Assembly (NCBI GenBank): GCA_030403585.1
Contig: JAUEPE010000002.1
Location: 62,001 to 126,000 of the forward strand
DNA length: 64,000 nt
Direction: 5' to 3'
Source: Frankia sp. RB7
GTDB taxonomy: Bacteria; Pseudomonadota; Alphaproteobacteria; Rhizobiales; Xanthobacteraceae
Under the pieces are notes generated by a model that worked only from the letters and a program-made list of their open reading frames with translations, ran no database searches and was not told where the DNA came from. This document shows positions 46,701 through 57,284 of this stretch, piece by piece. The position numbers and the translations under genes were made by a program. Every line of letters begins with the position of its first letter. Positions within the stretch are counted from its first letter, which is position 1.

Positions 46701-46814
46701 AGCGCCGCATCTCACACGGAAGCATGGCTCACAAGGCCGTCCGGTGGCAGCCGGGGCGACAACGCTCCGTCTTGCTCACACGCTTCCGGAGGAACCAACC
46801 GGAGAATTATAACG

Positions 46815-47807
46815 ATGGCACTACCCGATTTCACTATGCGTCAGCTCCTCGAAGCCGGCGTGCACTTTGGTCACCAGTCTCACCGCTGGAATCCGAAAAT
46901 GGCGCCGTTCATTTTCGGCGCTCGCAACAACATTCACATCGTCGACCTCGCCCAGACCGTGCCGTTGCTGCACAACGCCTTGCAGGCGGTGAGCGACACC
47001 GTCGCCAAGGGCGGCCGCATCCTGTTCGTGGGCACCAAGCGCCAGGCCCAGGATGGCGTTGCGGACGCGGCCAAGCGCTGCGCTCAGTATTTCGTCAATT
47101 CGCGCTGGCTCGGCGGTACGCTGACCAACTGGAAGACGATCTCCGGCTCGATCAAGCGCCTGCGTCATCTCGACGACGTGCTGGCCGGCGGCGATGCCAG
47201 CTCCTACACCAAGAAGGAGCGCCTGACGCTTCAGCGCGAGCGCGACAAGCTCGATCGCTCGCTCGGTGGCATCAAGGACATGGGCGGTCTGCCCGACCTG
47301 ATCTTCGTGATCGACACCAACAAGGAAGACATCGCGATCCAGGAAGCCCAGCGGCTCAATATCCCGGTGGCTGCGATCGTCGACACCAATTCCGACCCGA
47401 AGGGCATCACTTACGTGGTGCCGGGCAATGACGACGCGGGCCGTGCCATCGCGCTCTATTGCGATCTGATCGCACGTGCGGCGATCGACGGCATCTCGCG
47501 GGCCCAGGGTGATTCGGGCATCGATATCGGTGCCTCGACCCGGCCGGTTGCTGAAGAGATTCCGGCGGCGACGAGCGGGTTCCAGGGCCTTGCCGGTCCG
47601 CGCGGTACGGCCGACGATCTCAAGAAGCTCCCGGGCGTGTCGGGCGCGATCGAGAAGAAGTTCAACGATCTCGGCATCTTCCACTTCTGGCAGCTCGCCG
47701 AGCTCGACCACGACACCGCGCACAAGATCGGCGAAGAAGTCGGTCTGCCGAGCCGCGCGGATGCCTGGGTGGCCAAGGCCAAGGCGCTGACCGCGGAAGC
47801 GGAATAG
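46815..47807 (+). CDS. rpsB: 30S ribosomal protein S2, with C-terminal helix-hairpin-helix-like tail
   Basis: A 330-residue S2. The core (residues 1-230) is canonical: [17 protein letters not shown] at the start and [18 protein letters not shown] in the middle. Residues 236-330 are an extension absent from E. coli S2 (241 residues). This tail ends with a helix-hairpin-helix-like segment ([19 protein letters not shown] ... [15 protein letters not shown]). The ATG at 46815 has ggag 10 nt upstream; longer readings run through the promoter. It heads the rpsB-tsf-pyrH-frr operon. Confidence 0.95.
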   Translation: MALPDFTMRQLLEAGVHFGHQSHRWNPKMAPFIFGARNNIHIVDLAQTVPLLHNALQAVSDTVAKGGRILFVGTKRQAQDGVADAAKRCAQYFVNSRWLGGTLTNWKTISGSIKRLRHLDDVLAGGDASSYTKKERLTLQRERDKLDRSLGGIKDMGGLPDLIFVIDTNKEDIAIQEAQRLNIPVAAIVDTNSDPKGITYVVPGNDDAGRAIALYCDLIARAAIDGISRAQGDSGIDIGASTRPVAEEIPAATSGFQGLAGPRGTADDLKKLPGVSGAIEKKFNDLGIFHFWQLAELDHDTAHKIGEEVGLPSRADAWVAKAKALTAEAE

Positions 47808-47943
47808 TCAAGAAGAGCGATCGGTTGGCCGGATCGTTTCCGGCCACCATTTCATTCAGTTGACGCGAATTCCTGAGATGGACCGCGGCGGGGCAATTGG
47901 AGCCGCGCCGCGGCGAACCAGCAGGCAAGAAGGATTTTCGACG

Positions 47944-48867
47944 ATGGCAACGATCACTGCTGCGATGGTCAAGGAACTGCGCGAGTCCACCGGCGCAGGC
48001 ATGATGGACTGCAAGGCCGCGCTGACCGAGAACGATGGCAACATGGAAGCGGCACAGGACTGGCTGCGAAAGAAGGGCCTGTCCAAGGCCGCCAAGAAGT
48101 CGGGCCGCGTCGCGGCCGAAGGCCTCATCGGCGCGCTCACCAAGGGCACCAAGGGCGTCGTGGTCGAGGTCAATTCCGAGACCGATTTCGTCGCGCGCAA
48201 CGGCCAGTTCCAGGGCCTGGTCAAGATGGTCGCCCAGGTCGCTTTCGACGCCGGCGCCGACGTCGAGAAGATCAAGGCCGTCAAGGTCGGTGACGTCACG
48301 GTGGAAGCCGCGATCAACGACGCGATCGCCACCATCGGCGAGAACATGACGCTGCGCCGTGCCGCTTCGCTCGAAGTGAGCCAGGGCGTGGTGTCGAGCT
48401 ATGTCCACGGTGCGGTCATCGACGGCGCCGGCAAGATGGGCGTGATCGTGGCGCTGGAATCGCCCGGCAAGGCCGACGAGCTCGCAACGCTCGGCCGCCA
48501 GATCGCGATGCATGTCGCCGCCGCCAACCCGCTCGCGCTGGAGCCGTCCGGACTCGATCCGGCCGTCGTCAAGCGCGAGAAGGACGTGCTCGCCGACAAA
48601 TATCGCCAGCAGGGCAAGCCGGAGAACGTGATCGAGAAGATCGTCGAGTCCGGTCTGAAGACCTACTACAAGGAAGTCTGCCTGCTCGAGCAGGCCTTCA
48701 TCCACGACACCGGCAAGTCGGTGGCGCAGGCGGTGAAGGAAGCCGAAGGGAGGGTCGGCGGCGCCGTGAAGATCGCGGGCTTCGTGCGCTATGCTCTCGG
48801 CGAGGGAATCGAGAAGCAGGAATCGGACTTCGCAGCTGAGGTCGCGGCGGCCAGCGGCAAGAAGTAA
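47944..48867 (+). CDS. tsf: Elongation factor Ts
   Basis: A 307-residue nucleotide-exchange factor for EF-Tu. The N-terminal UBA-like domain reads [20 protein letters not shown], and the core has [12 protein letters not shown], the EF-Ts signature that inserts near the EF-Tu nucleotide site. ATG 47944 follows an aagga box. It lies 136 nt after rpsB; the rpsB-tsf order is universal in bacteria. Confidence 0.97.
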   Translation: MATITAAMVKELRESTGAGMMDCKAALTENDGNMEAAQDWLRKKGLSKAAKKSGRVAAEGLIGALTKGTKGVVVEVNSETDFVARNGQFQGLVKMVAQVAFDAGADVEKIKAVKVGDVTVEAAINDAIATIGENMTLRRAASLEVSQGVVSSYVHGAVIDGAGKMGVIVALESPGKADELATLGRQIAMHVAAANPLALEPSGLDPAVVKREKDVLADKYRQQGKPENVIEKIVESGLKTYYKEVCLLEQAFIHDTGKSVAQAVKEAEGRVGGAVKIAGFVRYALGEGIEKQESDFAAEVAAASGKK

Positions 48868-48927
48868 GCGCCGGAACGTTCCTTCCGGCGTGCCGCCGGA
48901 AGCGGCGCCCGGACGAGGAAAGTGCTC

Positions 48928-49644
48928 ATGACTGATCCGGTCTATCGTCGCGTCGTGATCAAGCTGTCCGGCGAATACCTCGCGGGACAGCAAGGCTTTG
49001 GCATCGATCAAGCGACAATGGATCGGGTGGCGGACGATCTGATCGCCGCCCGTCAGCTTGGCACCGAGGTTGCGGTCGTGATCGGCGGCGGCAATATCTT
49101 TCGCGGCGTCGAGGTGTCCTCCCGCGGCGTGTCGCGCCCGACCGGCGACACCATGGGCATGCTTGCCACCATGATGAATTGCCTCGCGCTCGAAGCGACG
49201 ATCGAGCGCAAGGGCACGCCGGCGAGGGCTCTCTCGGCGTTCGTCATGCCCGAGGTCTCCGAGCTGTTCACCCGCGCCGCGGCGCACAAATACCTCGCCG
49301 AGGGCCGGATCCTGTTGCTTGGCGGCGGAACCGGCAATCCGTTCTTCACCACGGACACGACGGCGGTGCTGCGCGCCGCCGAGATCGGCGCCCAGGCGGT
49401 GCTGAAGGCGACCAATGTCGACGGCGTCTACTCGGCCGATCCGAAGAAGGACCCGTCCGCCACGCGATTCGACCGGCTGACGCATTCGCAGGCCATCGAG
49501 GGCGGCTACAAGGTGATGGATGCGACCGCCTTCGCACTTGCCCGCGAGACGTCGCTGCCTATCATCGTATTTTCGATCGCGGAGCCCGGTTCGATCGGCG
49601 CGATTCTACGCGGCGCCGGCCACGGGACGATCGTCGCCGGCTGA
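48928..49644 (+). CDS. pyrH: UMP kinase
   Basis: A 238-residue amino-acid-kinase-fold enzyme that phosphorylates UMP. The N-terminal [13 protein letters not shown] and [10 protein letters not shown] motifs bind the nucleotide, and [16 protein letters not shown] is the late signature. ATG 48928 lies 8 nt after gagga; GTG 48922 is too close. Placed between tsf and frr as in most bacteria. Confidence 0.96.
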   Translation: MTDPVYRRVVIKLSGEYLAGQQGFGIDQATMDRVADDLIAARQLGTEVAVVIGGGNIFRGVEVSSRGVSRPTGDTMGMLATMMNCLALEATIERKGTPARALSAFVMPEVSELFTRAAAHKYLAEGRILLLGGGTGNPFFTTDTTAVLRAAEIGAQAVLKATNVDGVYSADPKKDPSATRFDRLTHSQAIEGGYKVMDATAFALARETSLPIIVFSIAEPGSIGAILRGAGHGTIVAG

Positions 49645-49710
49645 CGGCTCATTTGGCGCCCCCGAGGGAAGGGTGCGGTGAGGTCGCCGGAATATTGAAG
49701 GAGAAACGTG

Positions 49711-50274
49711 ATGGCCACGGGTAATTTCGACCTCAACGAAGTGAAGCGCCGCATGCAGGGTGCGGTGGCGTCGCTCAAGCACGAGCTTGGCGGCCTGCGT
49801 ACCGGCCGCGCGTCGGCCTCGATGCTCGATCCGGTGCAGGTCGAGGCTTATGGCAGTCACATGCCACTCAATCAGCTCGCCACCGTCAGCGTGCCTGAGC
49901 CGCGCATGATCTCGGTGCAGGTCTGGGACAAGACGATGGTGAAGCCGGTCGAGAAGGCGATCGTCGATTCCAATCTCGGCCTGTCGCCTGCGACCGAAGG
50001 CCAGGTGCTGCGCCTGCGCATTCCCGAACTGAACGAGGAGCGCCGCAAGGAGCTGGTCAAGGTCGCGCACAAATACGCCGAAGCCGCCAAGGTGGCCGTG
50101 CGTCACGTCCGGCGCGACGGTCTCGATGTTCTGAAGAAGCTCGAGAAGAATCACGAGATGTCGGAGGACGATCAGAAGCGTCACGCCGACGAGGTGCAGA
50201 AGGCGACCGACGGCACCATCACCGAGATCGACCAGCTGCTGGCCGCCAAGGAAAAAGAGATCCTCACCGTCTAA
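49711..50274 (+). CDS. frr: Ribosome recycling factor
   Basis: A 187-residue factor that, with EF-G, splits post-termination ribosomes. The three-helix bundle begins [30 protein letters not shown], and the C-terminal helix includes [20 protein letters not shown] 49711 lies 7 nt after a gaaggag box; an adjacent GTG at 49708 is less well placed. Follows pyrH by 66 nt. Confidence 0.97.
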   Translation: MATGNFDLNEVKRRMQGAVASLKHELGGLRTGRASASMLDPVQVEAYGSHMPLNQLATVSVPEPRMISVQVWDKTMVKPVEKAIVDSNLGLSPATEGQVLRLRIPELNEERRKELVKVAHKYAEAAKVAVRHVRRDGLDVLKKLEKNHEMSEDDQKRHADEVQKATDGTITEIDQLLAAKEKEILTV

Positions 50275-50318
50275 GGCGCGATGAGCGATCATCATCGCGC
50301 TTTGGAGTATTGTTCGCG

Positions 50319-50388
50319 CATGATTTCCGCGCAAACGCGTTCCGCGTTTGTCGCGAGGGAACACCGCTTCGCATTCTTCCGGATCATG
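50319..50388. repeat. Composite palindromic repeat between frr and uppS
   Basis: Terminal inverted arms catgat (50319) and atcatg (50383) enclose a perfect internal hairpin caaacgcg-ttc-cgcgtttg (50332-50350). The end motif (ttccggatcatg) resembles the gcatgatccgg segment found after bamA at 57150. This suggests members of one dispersed repeat family. Confidence 0.55.
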
Positions 50389-50404
50389 TTTTAAGGCCGC
50401 CTCC

Positions 50405-51163
50405 ATGTCCAACGCCGCCGCGCCCGCAACGGAAGGACCAGACCGGTCCGACGCGCCTGCGCATGTCGCCATCATCATGGATGGCAACGGGCGTTGGGCG
50501 GCTGCGCGTGGTCTGCCGCGGGCGGAGGGGCATCGCCGCGGCGTCGAGGCGCTGCGCCGCGTGGTGCGTGCCTCGCACGAGCTCGGCATCCGCTATCTCA
50601 CCATCTTCTCGTTCTCTTCGGAGAACTGGTCGCGCCCGGCGAGCGAGATCGGCGATCTCTTCGGTCTGCTCAGGCGCTTCATCCGCAACGATCTCGCGAG
50701 CCTGCATCGCGACGGCGTCAAGGTTCGGATCATCGGCGAGCGCGACGGGCTCGAGGGCGACATCTGCGCGCTGCTGAACGAGGCCGAGGAACTGACGCGC
50801 GACAACACGCGCCTCACGCTCGTCGTCGCCTTCAACTACGGCTCGCGGCAAGAGATCGCGAAAGCGGCGCGAAAGCTCGCGCGCGAAGTCGCAGACGGCC
50901 GGCGCGATCCTGCCTCGATCGACGCCGATGCCCTCGGCGCCCATCTCGACGCGCCCGACATTCCCGATCCCGATCTCATCATCCGCACCAGCGGCGAGCA
51001 GCGTCTGTCCAATTTCCTGATGTGGCAGGCCGCCTATAGCGAGCTCGTGTTCGTGCCGGTCCACTGGCCCGATTTCGACAAGGCGGCGCTCGAAAGCGCG
51101 ATCGCCGAATTCGCCAGGCGCGAGCGTCGTTTCGGCGGCCTGGTCGCGAAAACCGCCTCGTGA
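50405..51163 (+). CDS. uppS: Isoprenyl transferase (undecaprenyl diphosphate synthase)
   Basis: A 252-residue cis-prenyltransferase. The catalytic Asp is in [21 protein letters not shown], and later SSENWSRP and [18 protein letters not shown] are family signatures. It makes the C55 lipid carrier for peptidoglycan and O-antigen. ATG 50405 is preferred over starts in the repeat upstream. It overlaps cdsA by 4 nt. Confidence 0.95.
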   Translation: MSNAAAPATEGPDRSDAPAHVAIIMDGNGRWAAARGLPRAEGHRRGVEALRRVVRASHELGIRYLTIFSFSSENWSRPASEIGDLFGLLRRFIRNDLASLHRDGVKVRIIGERDGLEGDICALLNEAEELTRDNTRLTLVVAFNYGSRQEIAKAARKLAREVADGRRDPASIDADALGAHLDAPDIPDPDLIIRTSGEQRLSNFLMWQAAYSELVFVPVHWPDFDKAALESAIAEFARRERRFGGLVAKTAS

Positions 51164-52002
51164 GCGAACCCGACGCCGACGCAGCGGGCGCGAAGCCTGC
51201 CCCGAGCAATTTCCTGATGCGAGTCCTCGCAGCGCTGGTGCTGGCGCCGCTTACCATTGCGGTCGCTTACGCCGGCGGCTGGCTGTGGGCGCTGCTCGTC
51301 ACCCTGGTGTCGATCGGACTGTTCGCGGAATGGCTGATGGTGGTGGGTGCCGGATCCGCTGCGCTGACCGGGGCAGGGACGATCGTCATCGCCATGATGG
51401 GCGCTTGCGTCGCCTTCGGCGCACTGAAGACCGCCGTCATCACCGGCTGCGTCGGCGGTGCGATCGTGACGCTGATCGCGCGGGGCAAGTTCGTCTGGGC
51501 CGCGACCGGCTTCGCCTATGCAGCGGCGGCGCTGCTCGCCTCGATCCTGGTGCGGAAGGATATCGCCCACGGCTTCGCCGCGCTGATGTTCGTGCTGCTC
51601 GTGGTGTGGGCGACCGATATCGGCGGTTATTTCGCCGGCCGCGCCATCGGTGGGCCGAAGCTGTGGCCGCGCGTCAGCCCGAAGAAGACCTGGGCCGGCG
51701 CGTTCGGCAGCTTTACGGCGAGCCTTGCGGTTGCGGCCGGCTTTGCCGCCTGCGGGATCGGAAAGGCGGTTCCGCTGCTGCTCGTGAGTGCCGTCCTGAC
51801 CGTGGTGTCGCAGCTTGGAGATCTCTTCGAATCCGCGGTGAAAAGACGCTTCGGCGTCAAGGATTCCAGTCACTTAATTCCCGGCCATGGCGGACTTCTC
51901 GATCGCCTGGACGGCTTTGTCGCCGCCATTCTGGTGGCATGGATTATCGGCTTCCTCCGCCATGGTGTGCATAGCGCCGGAAGCGGTCTTATGGTTTGGT
52001 GA
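51160..52002 (+). CDS. cdsA: Phosphatidate cytidylyltransferase
   Basis: A 280-residue membrane enzyme with about seven to eight hydrophobic helices, forming CDP-diacylglycerol for phospholipid synthesis. The C-terminal signature is present: [20 protein letters not shown] followed by GLLDRLDG. The GTG start at 51160 overlaps the uppS stop, and the cdsA stop is 4 nt before dxr. Confidence 0.93.
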   Translation: MSEPDADAAGAKPAPSNFLMRVLAALVLAPLTIAVAYAGGWLWALLVTLVSIGLFAEWLMVVGAGSAALTGAGTIVIAMMGACVAFGALKTAVITGCVGGAIVTLIARGKFVWAATGFAYAAAALLASILVRKDIAHGFAALMFVLLVVWATDIGGYFAGRAIGGPKLWPRVSPKKTWAGAFGSFTASLAVAAGFAACGIGKAVPLLLVSAVLTVVSQLGDLFESAVKRRFGVKDSSHLIPGHGGLLDRLDGFVAAILVAWIIGFLRHGVHSAGSGLMVW

Positions 52003-52006
52003 GAAT

Positions 52007-53230
52007 ATGAGCGCAGTCCCTTTGCGTAACAACAAGCCTGTCGCGGCCGACATCCGCAGCGTCACGGTGCTCGGTGCCACCGGCTCGATCGGCGACAGCA
52101 CGATGGATTTGCTGCGCGCCTCGCCCGGGCGCTATCGCGTCGAGGCCCTGACCGCGAACAGCAATGTCGCAGCGCTGGCGAAGCTTGCGAAGGAATTCTC
52201 CGCGCGCTTCGTCGCGATCGCAGACGCCTCCAAGTTCGCCGAGCTCAAGTCTGCACTTGCGGGCACGAGCACCGAATGCGGCGCCGGCGAAAGCGCGGTG
52301 ATCGAGGCGGGCGCACGTCCGGCCGATTGGGTGATGGCGGCGGTGAGCGGCGCGGCCGGACTGAAGCCGGCACTGGCTGCGGTCGATCGCGGCGCGCATG
52401 TCGCGCTCGCCAACAAGGAATGCCTGGTTTGCGCCGGTGATTTCTTCATGCAGCGCGCGGCGAAAGCGGGCGCTTGTATCTTGCCGGCCGATTCCGAGCA
52501 CAACGCGCTGTTCCAGGCGCTGGCATCGGGCAATCGCGACGAGCTGGTGCGCGTCATCATCACCGCCTCGGGCGGCCCGTTCCGCACCTGGAAGCCGGCA
52601 GACATCGAAAACGCGACCCTCGAGCAGGCGCTGAAGCATCCGAACTGGAGCATGGGCCAGAAGATCACGATCGATTCCGCCTCGATGATGAACAAGGGGC
52701 TCGAGGTGATCGAGGCGTCATATCTGTTCGCGCTGAAGCCGGACGAGATCGACGTCCTGGTGCATCCGCAGTCGATCATTCACGGCATGGTCGAGTTCTC
52801 CGACCGCTCGGTGATGGCCCAGCTCGGCTCGCCGGACATGCGCACGCCGATCGCCCATTGCCTCGGCTGGCCCGACCGCATCAAGGGACCGGCGGCCAGG
52901 CTCGATCTGGCCAAGATCGGCCAGCTGACCTTCGAGGCGCCGGATTTCGAGCGCTTCCCCGGGCTTCGCCTGGCCTTCGATTCGCTCCGGCACGGCAAGG
53001 GCGCAACCACCGTCTACAACGCCGCCAACGAGGTTGCGGTCGCAGCCTTCATCGCCGGCAAGATCCGGTTCGGTGCCATTGCCAGGCTGGTCGAGGCGAC
53101 GCTGGAGGACTGGATCCGGAGCGGGAACCAGGGCCCCATGACCTCGGCGGATGATGCAATATCCGTTGACCATGTTTCGCGAAATAAAGCTGCCGCCCTA
53201 TTGCCTCAAATTGCCTTAAAGGCATCCTAG
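52007..53230 (+). CDS. dxr: 1-deoxy-D-xylulose 5-phosphate reductoisomerase
   Basis: A 407-residue enzyme of the MEP isoprenoid pathway. NADPH-binding GATGSIGDS sits near the N-terminus, and the catalytic region has [11 protein letters not shown] and [21 protein letters not shown] and the [10 protein letters not shown] helix complete the active-site lid and metal site. ATG 52007 lies 4 nt after the cdsA stop; longer readings overlap cdsA. It feeds uppS substrates. Confidence 0.96.
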   Translation: MSAVPLRNNKPVAADIRSVTVLGATGSIGDSTMDLLRASPGRYRVEALTANSNVAALAKLAKEFSARFVAIADASKFAELKSALAGTSTECGAGESAVIEAGARPADWVMAAVSGAAGLKPALAAVDRGAHVALANKECLVCAGDFFMQRAAKAGACILPADSEHNALFQALASGNRDELVRVIITASGGPFRTWKPADIENATLEQALKHPNWSMGQKITIDSASMMNKGLEVIEASYLFALKPDEIDVLVHPQSIIHGMVEFSDRSVMAQLGSPDMRTPIAHCLGWPDRIKGPAARLDLAKIGQLTFEAPDFERFPGLRLAFDSLRHGKGATTVYNAANEVAVAAFIAGKIRFGAIARLVEATLEDWIRSGNQGPMTSADDAISVDHVSRNKAAALLPQIALKAS

Positions 53231-53274
53231 GTAGTTCGGGGCCAGGGCCTAGCGGCGCTGGGTGAGGGAATTCG

Positions 53275-54426
53275 ATGATCGACTTTTTCGTCCATAGTTT
53301 CAATGCGTTGAGCCATGGGCTCCTCGGTTACGCAGTTCCCTTCCTGTTCGTCCTGACCATCGTCGTGTTCTTCCATGAGCTCGGCCATTTCCTAGTCGCG
53401 CGCTGGGCTGGCGTTCGTGTCCTGACCTTTTCGCTCGGTTTCGGACCTGAGCTGGTTGGTTTCAACGACCGCCACGGCACTCGCTGGAAGATCTCGGCGA
53501 TCCCGCTCGGCGGCTACGTCAAGTTCTTCGGCGACGAGAGCGAGGCTTCGACCCCGTCGCCTGAAACGCTCGCGGCCATGACGGCCGAGGAGCGCGCCGG
53601 CAGCTTCCACCACAAGAAGGTCGGGCCGCGCGCAGCCATCGTCGCGGCCGGTCCGATTGCCAATTTCATCCTCGGCGCCCTGATTTTCGCAGGCATGGCC
53701 CTGTATTACGGCAAGCCGAGCACGATCGCGCGCGTGGACGGCGTCGTCGCCGACGGTGCTGCGGCCGCCGCCGGCTTCAAGATCGGCGACGTCGTCGTGC
53801 AGATCGACGGCAAGCCGATCGAGAGCTTTGCCGACATGCAGCGGATCGTCGCGACGAGCGCCGGTTCGGCGCTGGCTTTCCAGGTGAAGCGGGACGGCGC
53901 CATCGTGTCGCTGAACGCGACGCCGGCGCTGCTCGAGCGCAAGGATCCGTTCGGCAACAAGCACCAGGTCGGCGTGCTCGGCGTCGAGCACAAGTCGCAA
54001 GCCGGTGAGGCCTCGACCGCTCCGGTCGGTGTCGGCGAGGCGCTCAAGATCGGGGTCGAGCAGGTCTGGTTCATCATCACCAGCACCTTCAAGTTCCTGG
54101 GCTCGTTGTTCATCGGCCAGGGCAATCCGAACGAGGTCAGCGGCGTCCTCGGCATTGCCAAGATGTCGGGGCAGGCGGCCAGCGCCGGGTTCCAGTTCGT
54201 GATCAATCTGTGCGCCGTGCTGTCGGTCTCGATCGGGCTCCTGAACCTGTTCCCGATCCCGCTGCTCGATGGCGGCCACCTCATGTTCTACGCGGCCGAA
54301 CTCGTCCGTGGCCGCCCGTTGTCCGAGCGGACTCAGGAGATGGGCTTCCGAATCGGGCTCGGTCTGGTGCTGATGCTGATGGTGTTCGCGACCTACAACG
54401 ATATCCTGCGGATGGCAGCTTCCTGA
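53275..54426 (+). CDS. rseP: Site-2 protease RseP
   Basis: A 383-residue intramembrane zinc metalloprotease. HELGH at residues 34-38 is the zinc motif in helix 1, and LFPIPLLDGGHLMFY supplies the Asp ligand in a late helix. A single PDZ domain is visible (about residues 140-210: ADGAAAAAGFKIGDVVVQIDGKPI). It cleaves anti-sigma factors and signal-peptide remnants. Sits between dxr and bamA, the usual envelope-stress location. Confidence 0.95.
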   Translation: MIDFFVHSFNALSHGLLGYAVPFLFVLTIVVFFHELGHFLVARWAGVRVLTFSLGFGPELVGFNDRHGTRWKISAIPLGGYVKFFGDESEASTPSPETLAAMTAEERAGSFHHKKVGPRAAIVAAGPIANFILGALIFAGMALYYGKPSTIARVDGVVADGAAAAAGFKIGDVVVQIDGKPIESFADMQRIVATSAGSALAFQVKRDGAIVSLNATPALLERKDPFGNKHQVGVLGVEHKSQAGEASTAPVGVGEALKIGVEQVWFIITSTFKFLGSLFIGQGNPNEVSGVLGIAKMSGQAASAGFQFVINLCAVLSVSIGLLNLFPIPLLDGGHLMFYAAELVRGRPLSERTQEMGFRIGLGLVLMLMVFATYNDILRMAAS

Positions 54427-54600
54427 TAGGGGCTTTTTTGTGGCGTTGCTATTGGGCAACGTCTTGGAATGAAATTGAAATTACGGCGCGCTCGGCCGTT
54501 TGCGGCGTCGGTGAAATTGGCTACAAGCGGCTTGAACTTGGGGAATCTCCCAGACCGGCTTTGGGGTTGGGTCTGGTAAGTTGATAAGGGCGCGTTGCGC

Positions 54601-57135
54601 ATGAAGTTTGGACTGCGACTCCGGGGCGGTTTGCTTGCCACCCTGATCATGTTCGGCGCGCCGGTGTTTGCCCCGGTTGGGGCTGTTTTTGTGTCTTCGT
54701 CCGCGCTCGCTCAGACCGTGCAGTCGATTTCCGTCGAAGGGAATCGCCGCGTCGAGGTGGAGACGATCCGCTCCTATTTCAAGGCCGGCCCCGGTGGCCG
54801 CCTGGATCAGGGCGCGATCGATGACGGCCTCAAGGCGCTGATCGAAACCGGCCTGTTCCAGGACGTGAAGATCAACCGCGGCGCCGGCGGCCAGATCGTC
54901 GTCTCCGTGGTGGAAAACGCGGTGATCGGCCGTATCGCGTTCGAGGGCAACAAGAAGATCAAGGACGAACAGCTCACGGCCGAAGTGCAGTCCAAGGCCC
55001 GCGGCACGTTCTCCCGCGCCATGGTGCAGTCGGACACGCTGCGAATCGCCGAAATCTATCGCCGCTCCGGCCGCTATGACGTGACCGTCACGCCGGAGAT
55101 CATCGAGCAGCCGAACAACCGCGTCGACCTCATCTTCACGGTGAACGAAGGCGCCAAGACCTCGGTCAAGTCGATCGAGTTCATCGGCAACAACTCGTAC
55201 TCGTCCTACCGGCTCAGGGACGTCATCAAGACGCACGAATCGAATCTGCTGAGTTTCCTCGGCAGCGGTGACGTCTACGATCCGGACCGCGTCGAGGCCG
55301 ACCGGGACCTGATTCGCCGCTTCTATCTGAAGAACGGCTTCGCCGACGTTCAGGTCGTGGCCGCGCTCACCGAATACGATCCGGAGAAGAAGGGCTTCAA
55401 CGTCACCTTCAAGATCGAGGAAGGCCAGCAGTACCGCGTCGGGACCCTCGATTTCCGCACCAGCATCCCGAACTTCGACGCGAGCTCGCTGCGCAGCTTC
55501 TCGCGCGTCAACGTCGGCTCGCTCTACAACGTCGAATCGGTCGAGAAGTCAGTCGAGGACATGCAGATCGAGGCCTCGCGCCGCGGCTATGCCTTCGCGG
55601 TGGTGCGTCCGGGCGGCGATCGCAATTTCGATGCGCACACCGTCTCCGTCGTGTTCAACATCGACGAAGGTCCGCGCACTTATATCGAGCGCATCAATAT
55701 CCGCGGAAACACCCGTACCCGCGACTACGTGATCCGTCGCGAGTTCGACCTGTCCGAGGGCGATGCCTACAACCGTGCGCTGGTCGATCGCGCCGAGCGC
55801 CGCCTGAAGAACCTCGACTACTTCAAGACCGTGAAGATCACGACGGAGCCGGGCTCTTCCAGCGATCGCGTGGTCCTGATCGTCGATCTCGAAGAAAAGT
55901 CGACCGGCGACTTCTCGATCTCGGGTGGTTACTCCACGACCGACGGCGCGCTGGCCGAAGTCTCGGTGTCCGAGCGTAACCTGCTCGGCCGCGGCCTGTT
56001 CGCCAAAGCGTCGGTCACCTACGGCCAGTACGCCCGCGGCTATTCGCTGTCGTTCGTCGAGCCGTACCTGCTCGACTACCGCGTCGCGCTGGGCCTCGAC
56101 TTCTATCAGCGTACCCAGCTGTCCAACAACTACATCTCCTACGGGACCAAGACACTGGGCTTTAGCCCGCGCCTCGGCTTCTCCCTGCGTGAGGATCTGT
56201 CGCTCCAGCTGCGCTACTCGGTCTACCAGCAGGAAATCCAGCTGCCATCCTACTTGGCGAACTGTAATAACGTCCTCGGTTCGTCGTCGTTCAACCCGAG
56301 CCCGGCTTTTGCCGCCCTCAACGGCATCGACCTGACCTCGACCAACGGCCTCGGCTGCTACAGCGACGGTGAAGCATCGCTCCCGGTGCGCAAGGAACTT
56401 GCGAGCGGCAAGACGCTGACCTCGGCGCTTGGCTACACGCTGACCTACAACACGCTGGACAACAACAAGAACCCGACCGATGGTCTGCTCGTCGACTTCA
56501 GGCAGGATTTCGCCGGCGTCGGCGGCGACGTCTCCTACCTGAAGACTGTGGCCGATGCGAAGTACTACCAGTCGCTGGTGTCGGACCTCGTGGGCCTCGT
56601 TCATCTCCAGGGCGGCATTCTGACCAAGGTCAACAGCAACGACCTGCGCATGCTGGATCATTTCCAGATGGGCCCGAACCTCGTCCGCGGCTTTGCACCG
56701 AACGGCATCGGGCCGCGCGATCTGAATCCCTTTGGTACACAGGACGCGCTTGGCGGCACCAAATATTGGGGCGCTTCGCTGGAATTGCAGATGCCGTTCT
56801 GGTTCCTGCCCAAGGAAGTGGGTCTGAAGGGCGCGGTCTACGCCGACGCTGGCGGTCTCTATGACTATCAGGGTCCGACGACGTGGTCTTTGACCAACGA
56901 AATGACCACGACCAAGAACTCGAACTGCACGGCATCGACCGTCAACCCGGCCACCGCTGGAACTTGTACCGGCCTGGTGTATGACAATGGCAATGTGGTC
57001 CGCTCGTCGGTCGGTGTTGGTCTGATCTGGGCCTCGCCGTTCGGTCCGCTGCGCTTCGACTACGCAGTGCCGCTCACCAAGGGCAAGAACGACCGCGTGC
57101 AGGAATTCCGGTTCGGCGGCGGCACCTCGTTCTAG
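54601..57135 (+). CDS. bamA: Outer-membrane protein assembly factor BamA
   Basis: An 844-residue Omp85 protein. The signal peptide ends SSALAQ (near residue 38). Five POTRA domains follow (about residues 40-440), then a 16-stranded barrel with VRGFAPNGIGPRD, the lid-lock motif region, and the C-terminal FRFGGGTSF with terminal Phe. ATG 54601 is favoured, with ataaggg upstream; TTG 54595 is in frame. It inserts beta-barrel proteins in the outer membrane. A hairpin lies 31 nt after its stop. Confidence 0.96.
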   Translation: MKFGLRLRGGLLATLIMFGAPVFAPVGAVFVSSSALAQTVQSISVEGNRRVEVETIRSYFKAGPGGRLDQGAIDDGLKALIETGLFQDVKINRGAGGQIVVSVVENAVIGRIAFEGNKKIKDEQLTAEVQSKARGTFSRAMVQSDTLRIAEIYRRSGRYDVTVTPEIIEQPNNRVDLIFTVNEGAKTSVKSIEFIGNNSYSSYRLRDVIKTHESNLLSFLGSGDVYDPDRVEADRDLIRRFYLKNGFADVQVVAALTEYDPEKKGFNVTFKIEEGQQYRVGTLDFRTSIPNFDASSLRSFSRVNVGSLYNVESVEKSVEDMQIEASRRGYAFAVVRPGGDRNFDAHTVSVVFNIDEGPRTYIERINIRGNTRTRDYVIRREFDLSEGDAYNRALVDRAERRLKNLDYFKTVKITTEPGSSSDRVVLIVDLEEKSTGDFSISGGYSTTDGALAEVSVSERNLLGRGLFAKASVTYGQYARGYSLSFVEPYLLDYRVALGLDFYQRTQLSNNYISYGTKTLGFSPRLGFSLREDLSLQLRYSVYQQEIQLPSYLANCNNVLGSSSFNPSPAFAALNGIDLTSTNGLGCYSDGEASLPVRKELASGKTLTSALGYTLTYNTLDNNKNPTDGLLVDFRQDFAGVGGDVSYLKTVADAKYYQSLVSDLVGLVHLQGGILTKVNSNDLRMLDHFQMGPNLVRGFAPNGIGPRDLNPFGTQDALGGTKYWGASLELQMPFWFLPKEVGLKGAVYADAGGLYDYQGPTTWSLTNEMTTTKNSNCTASTVNPATAGTCTGLVYDNGNVVRSSVGVGLIWASPFGPLRFDYAVPLTKGKNDRVQEFRFGGGTSF

Positions 57136-57150
57136 TTCGATTTGCAGGGC

Positions 57151-57197
57151 ATGATCCGGCCGCTTGGGAATTCCCTTCGGGAGTTCCCCGGGGCCGG
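57151..57197. repeat. Palindromic repeat / hairpin between bamA and lpxD
   Basis: atgatccggcc and ggccgg flank an internal hairpin gggaattccc-ttc-gggagttccc (57166-57188, one G/T pair). The edge motif catgatccgg resembles that of the frr-uppS repeat. It may weakly terminate bamA transcripts or tune downstream lpxD expression. Confidence 0.55.
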
Positions 57198-57284
57198 TCT
57201 CCAAAAAGATCGTGCTCAATCCATGAGATAAGGCATGATGCGGCCTGATCGCTTCATGCCGAAGCCGGACCGCGACGGGGTGGA

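Larger units (their letters stand above)
46505..46814. other. Intergenic region before rpsB: terminator, repeat, promoter
   Basis: This 310-bp gap holds a perfect hairpin terminator for the pseudocaspase gene (46508-46540), an inverted-repeat element (46558-46601), the rpsB promoter (46673-46700) and about 108 nt of transcribed leader. A small palindrome ggcgctatacagcgcc (46691-46706) overlaps the -10 box. No additional gene was seen. Confidence 0.7.

Noticed and set aside
47662..49485. Minus-strand open frame of 607 codons across rpsB, tsf and pyrH
   Set aside because: It spans three essential genes on the opposite strand and has no motif.
55549..57219. Minus-strand open frame of 556 codons
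   Set aside because: Shadow of bamA.
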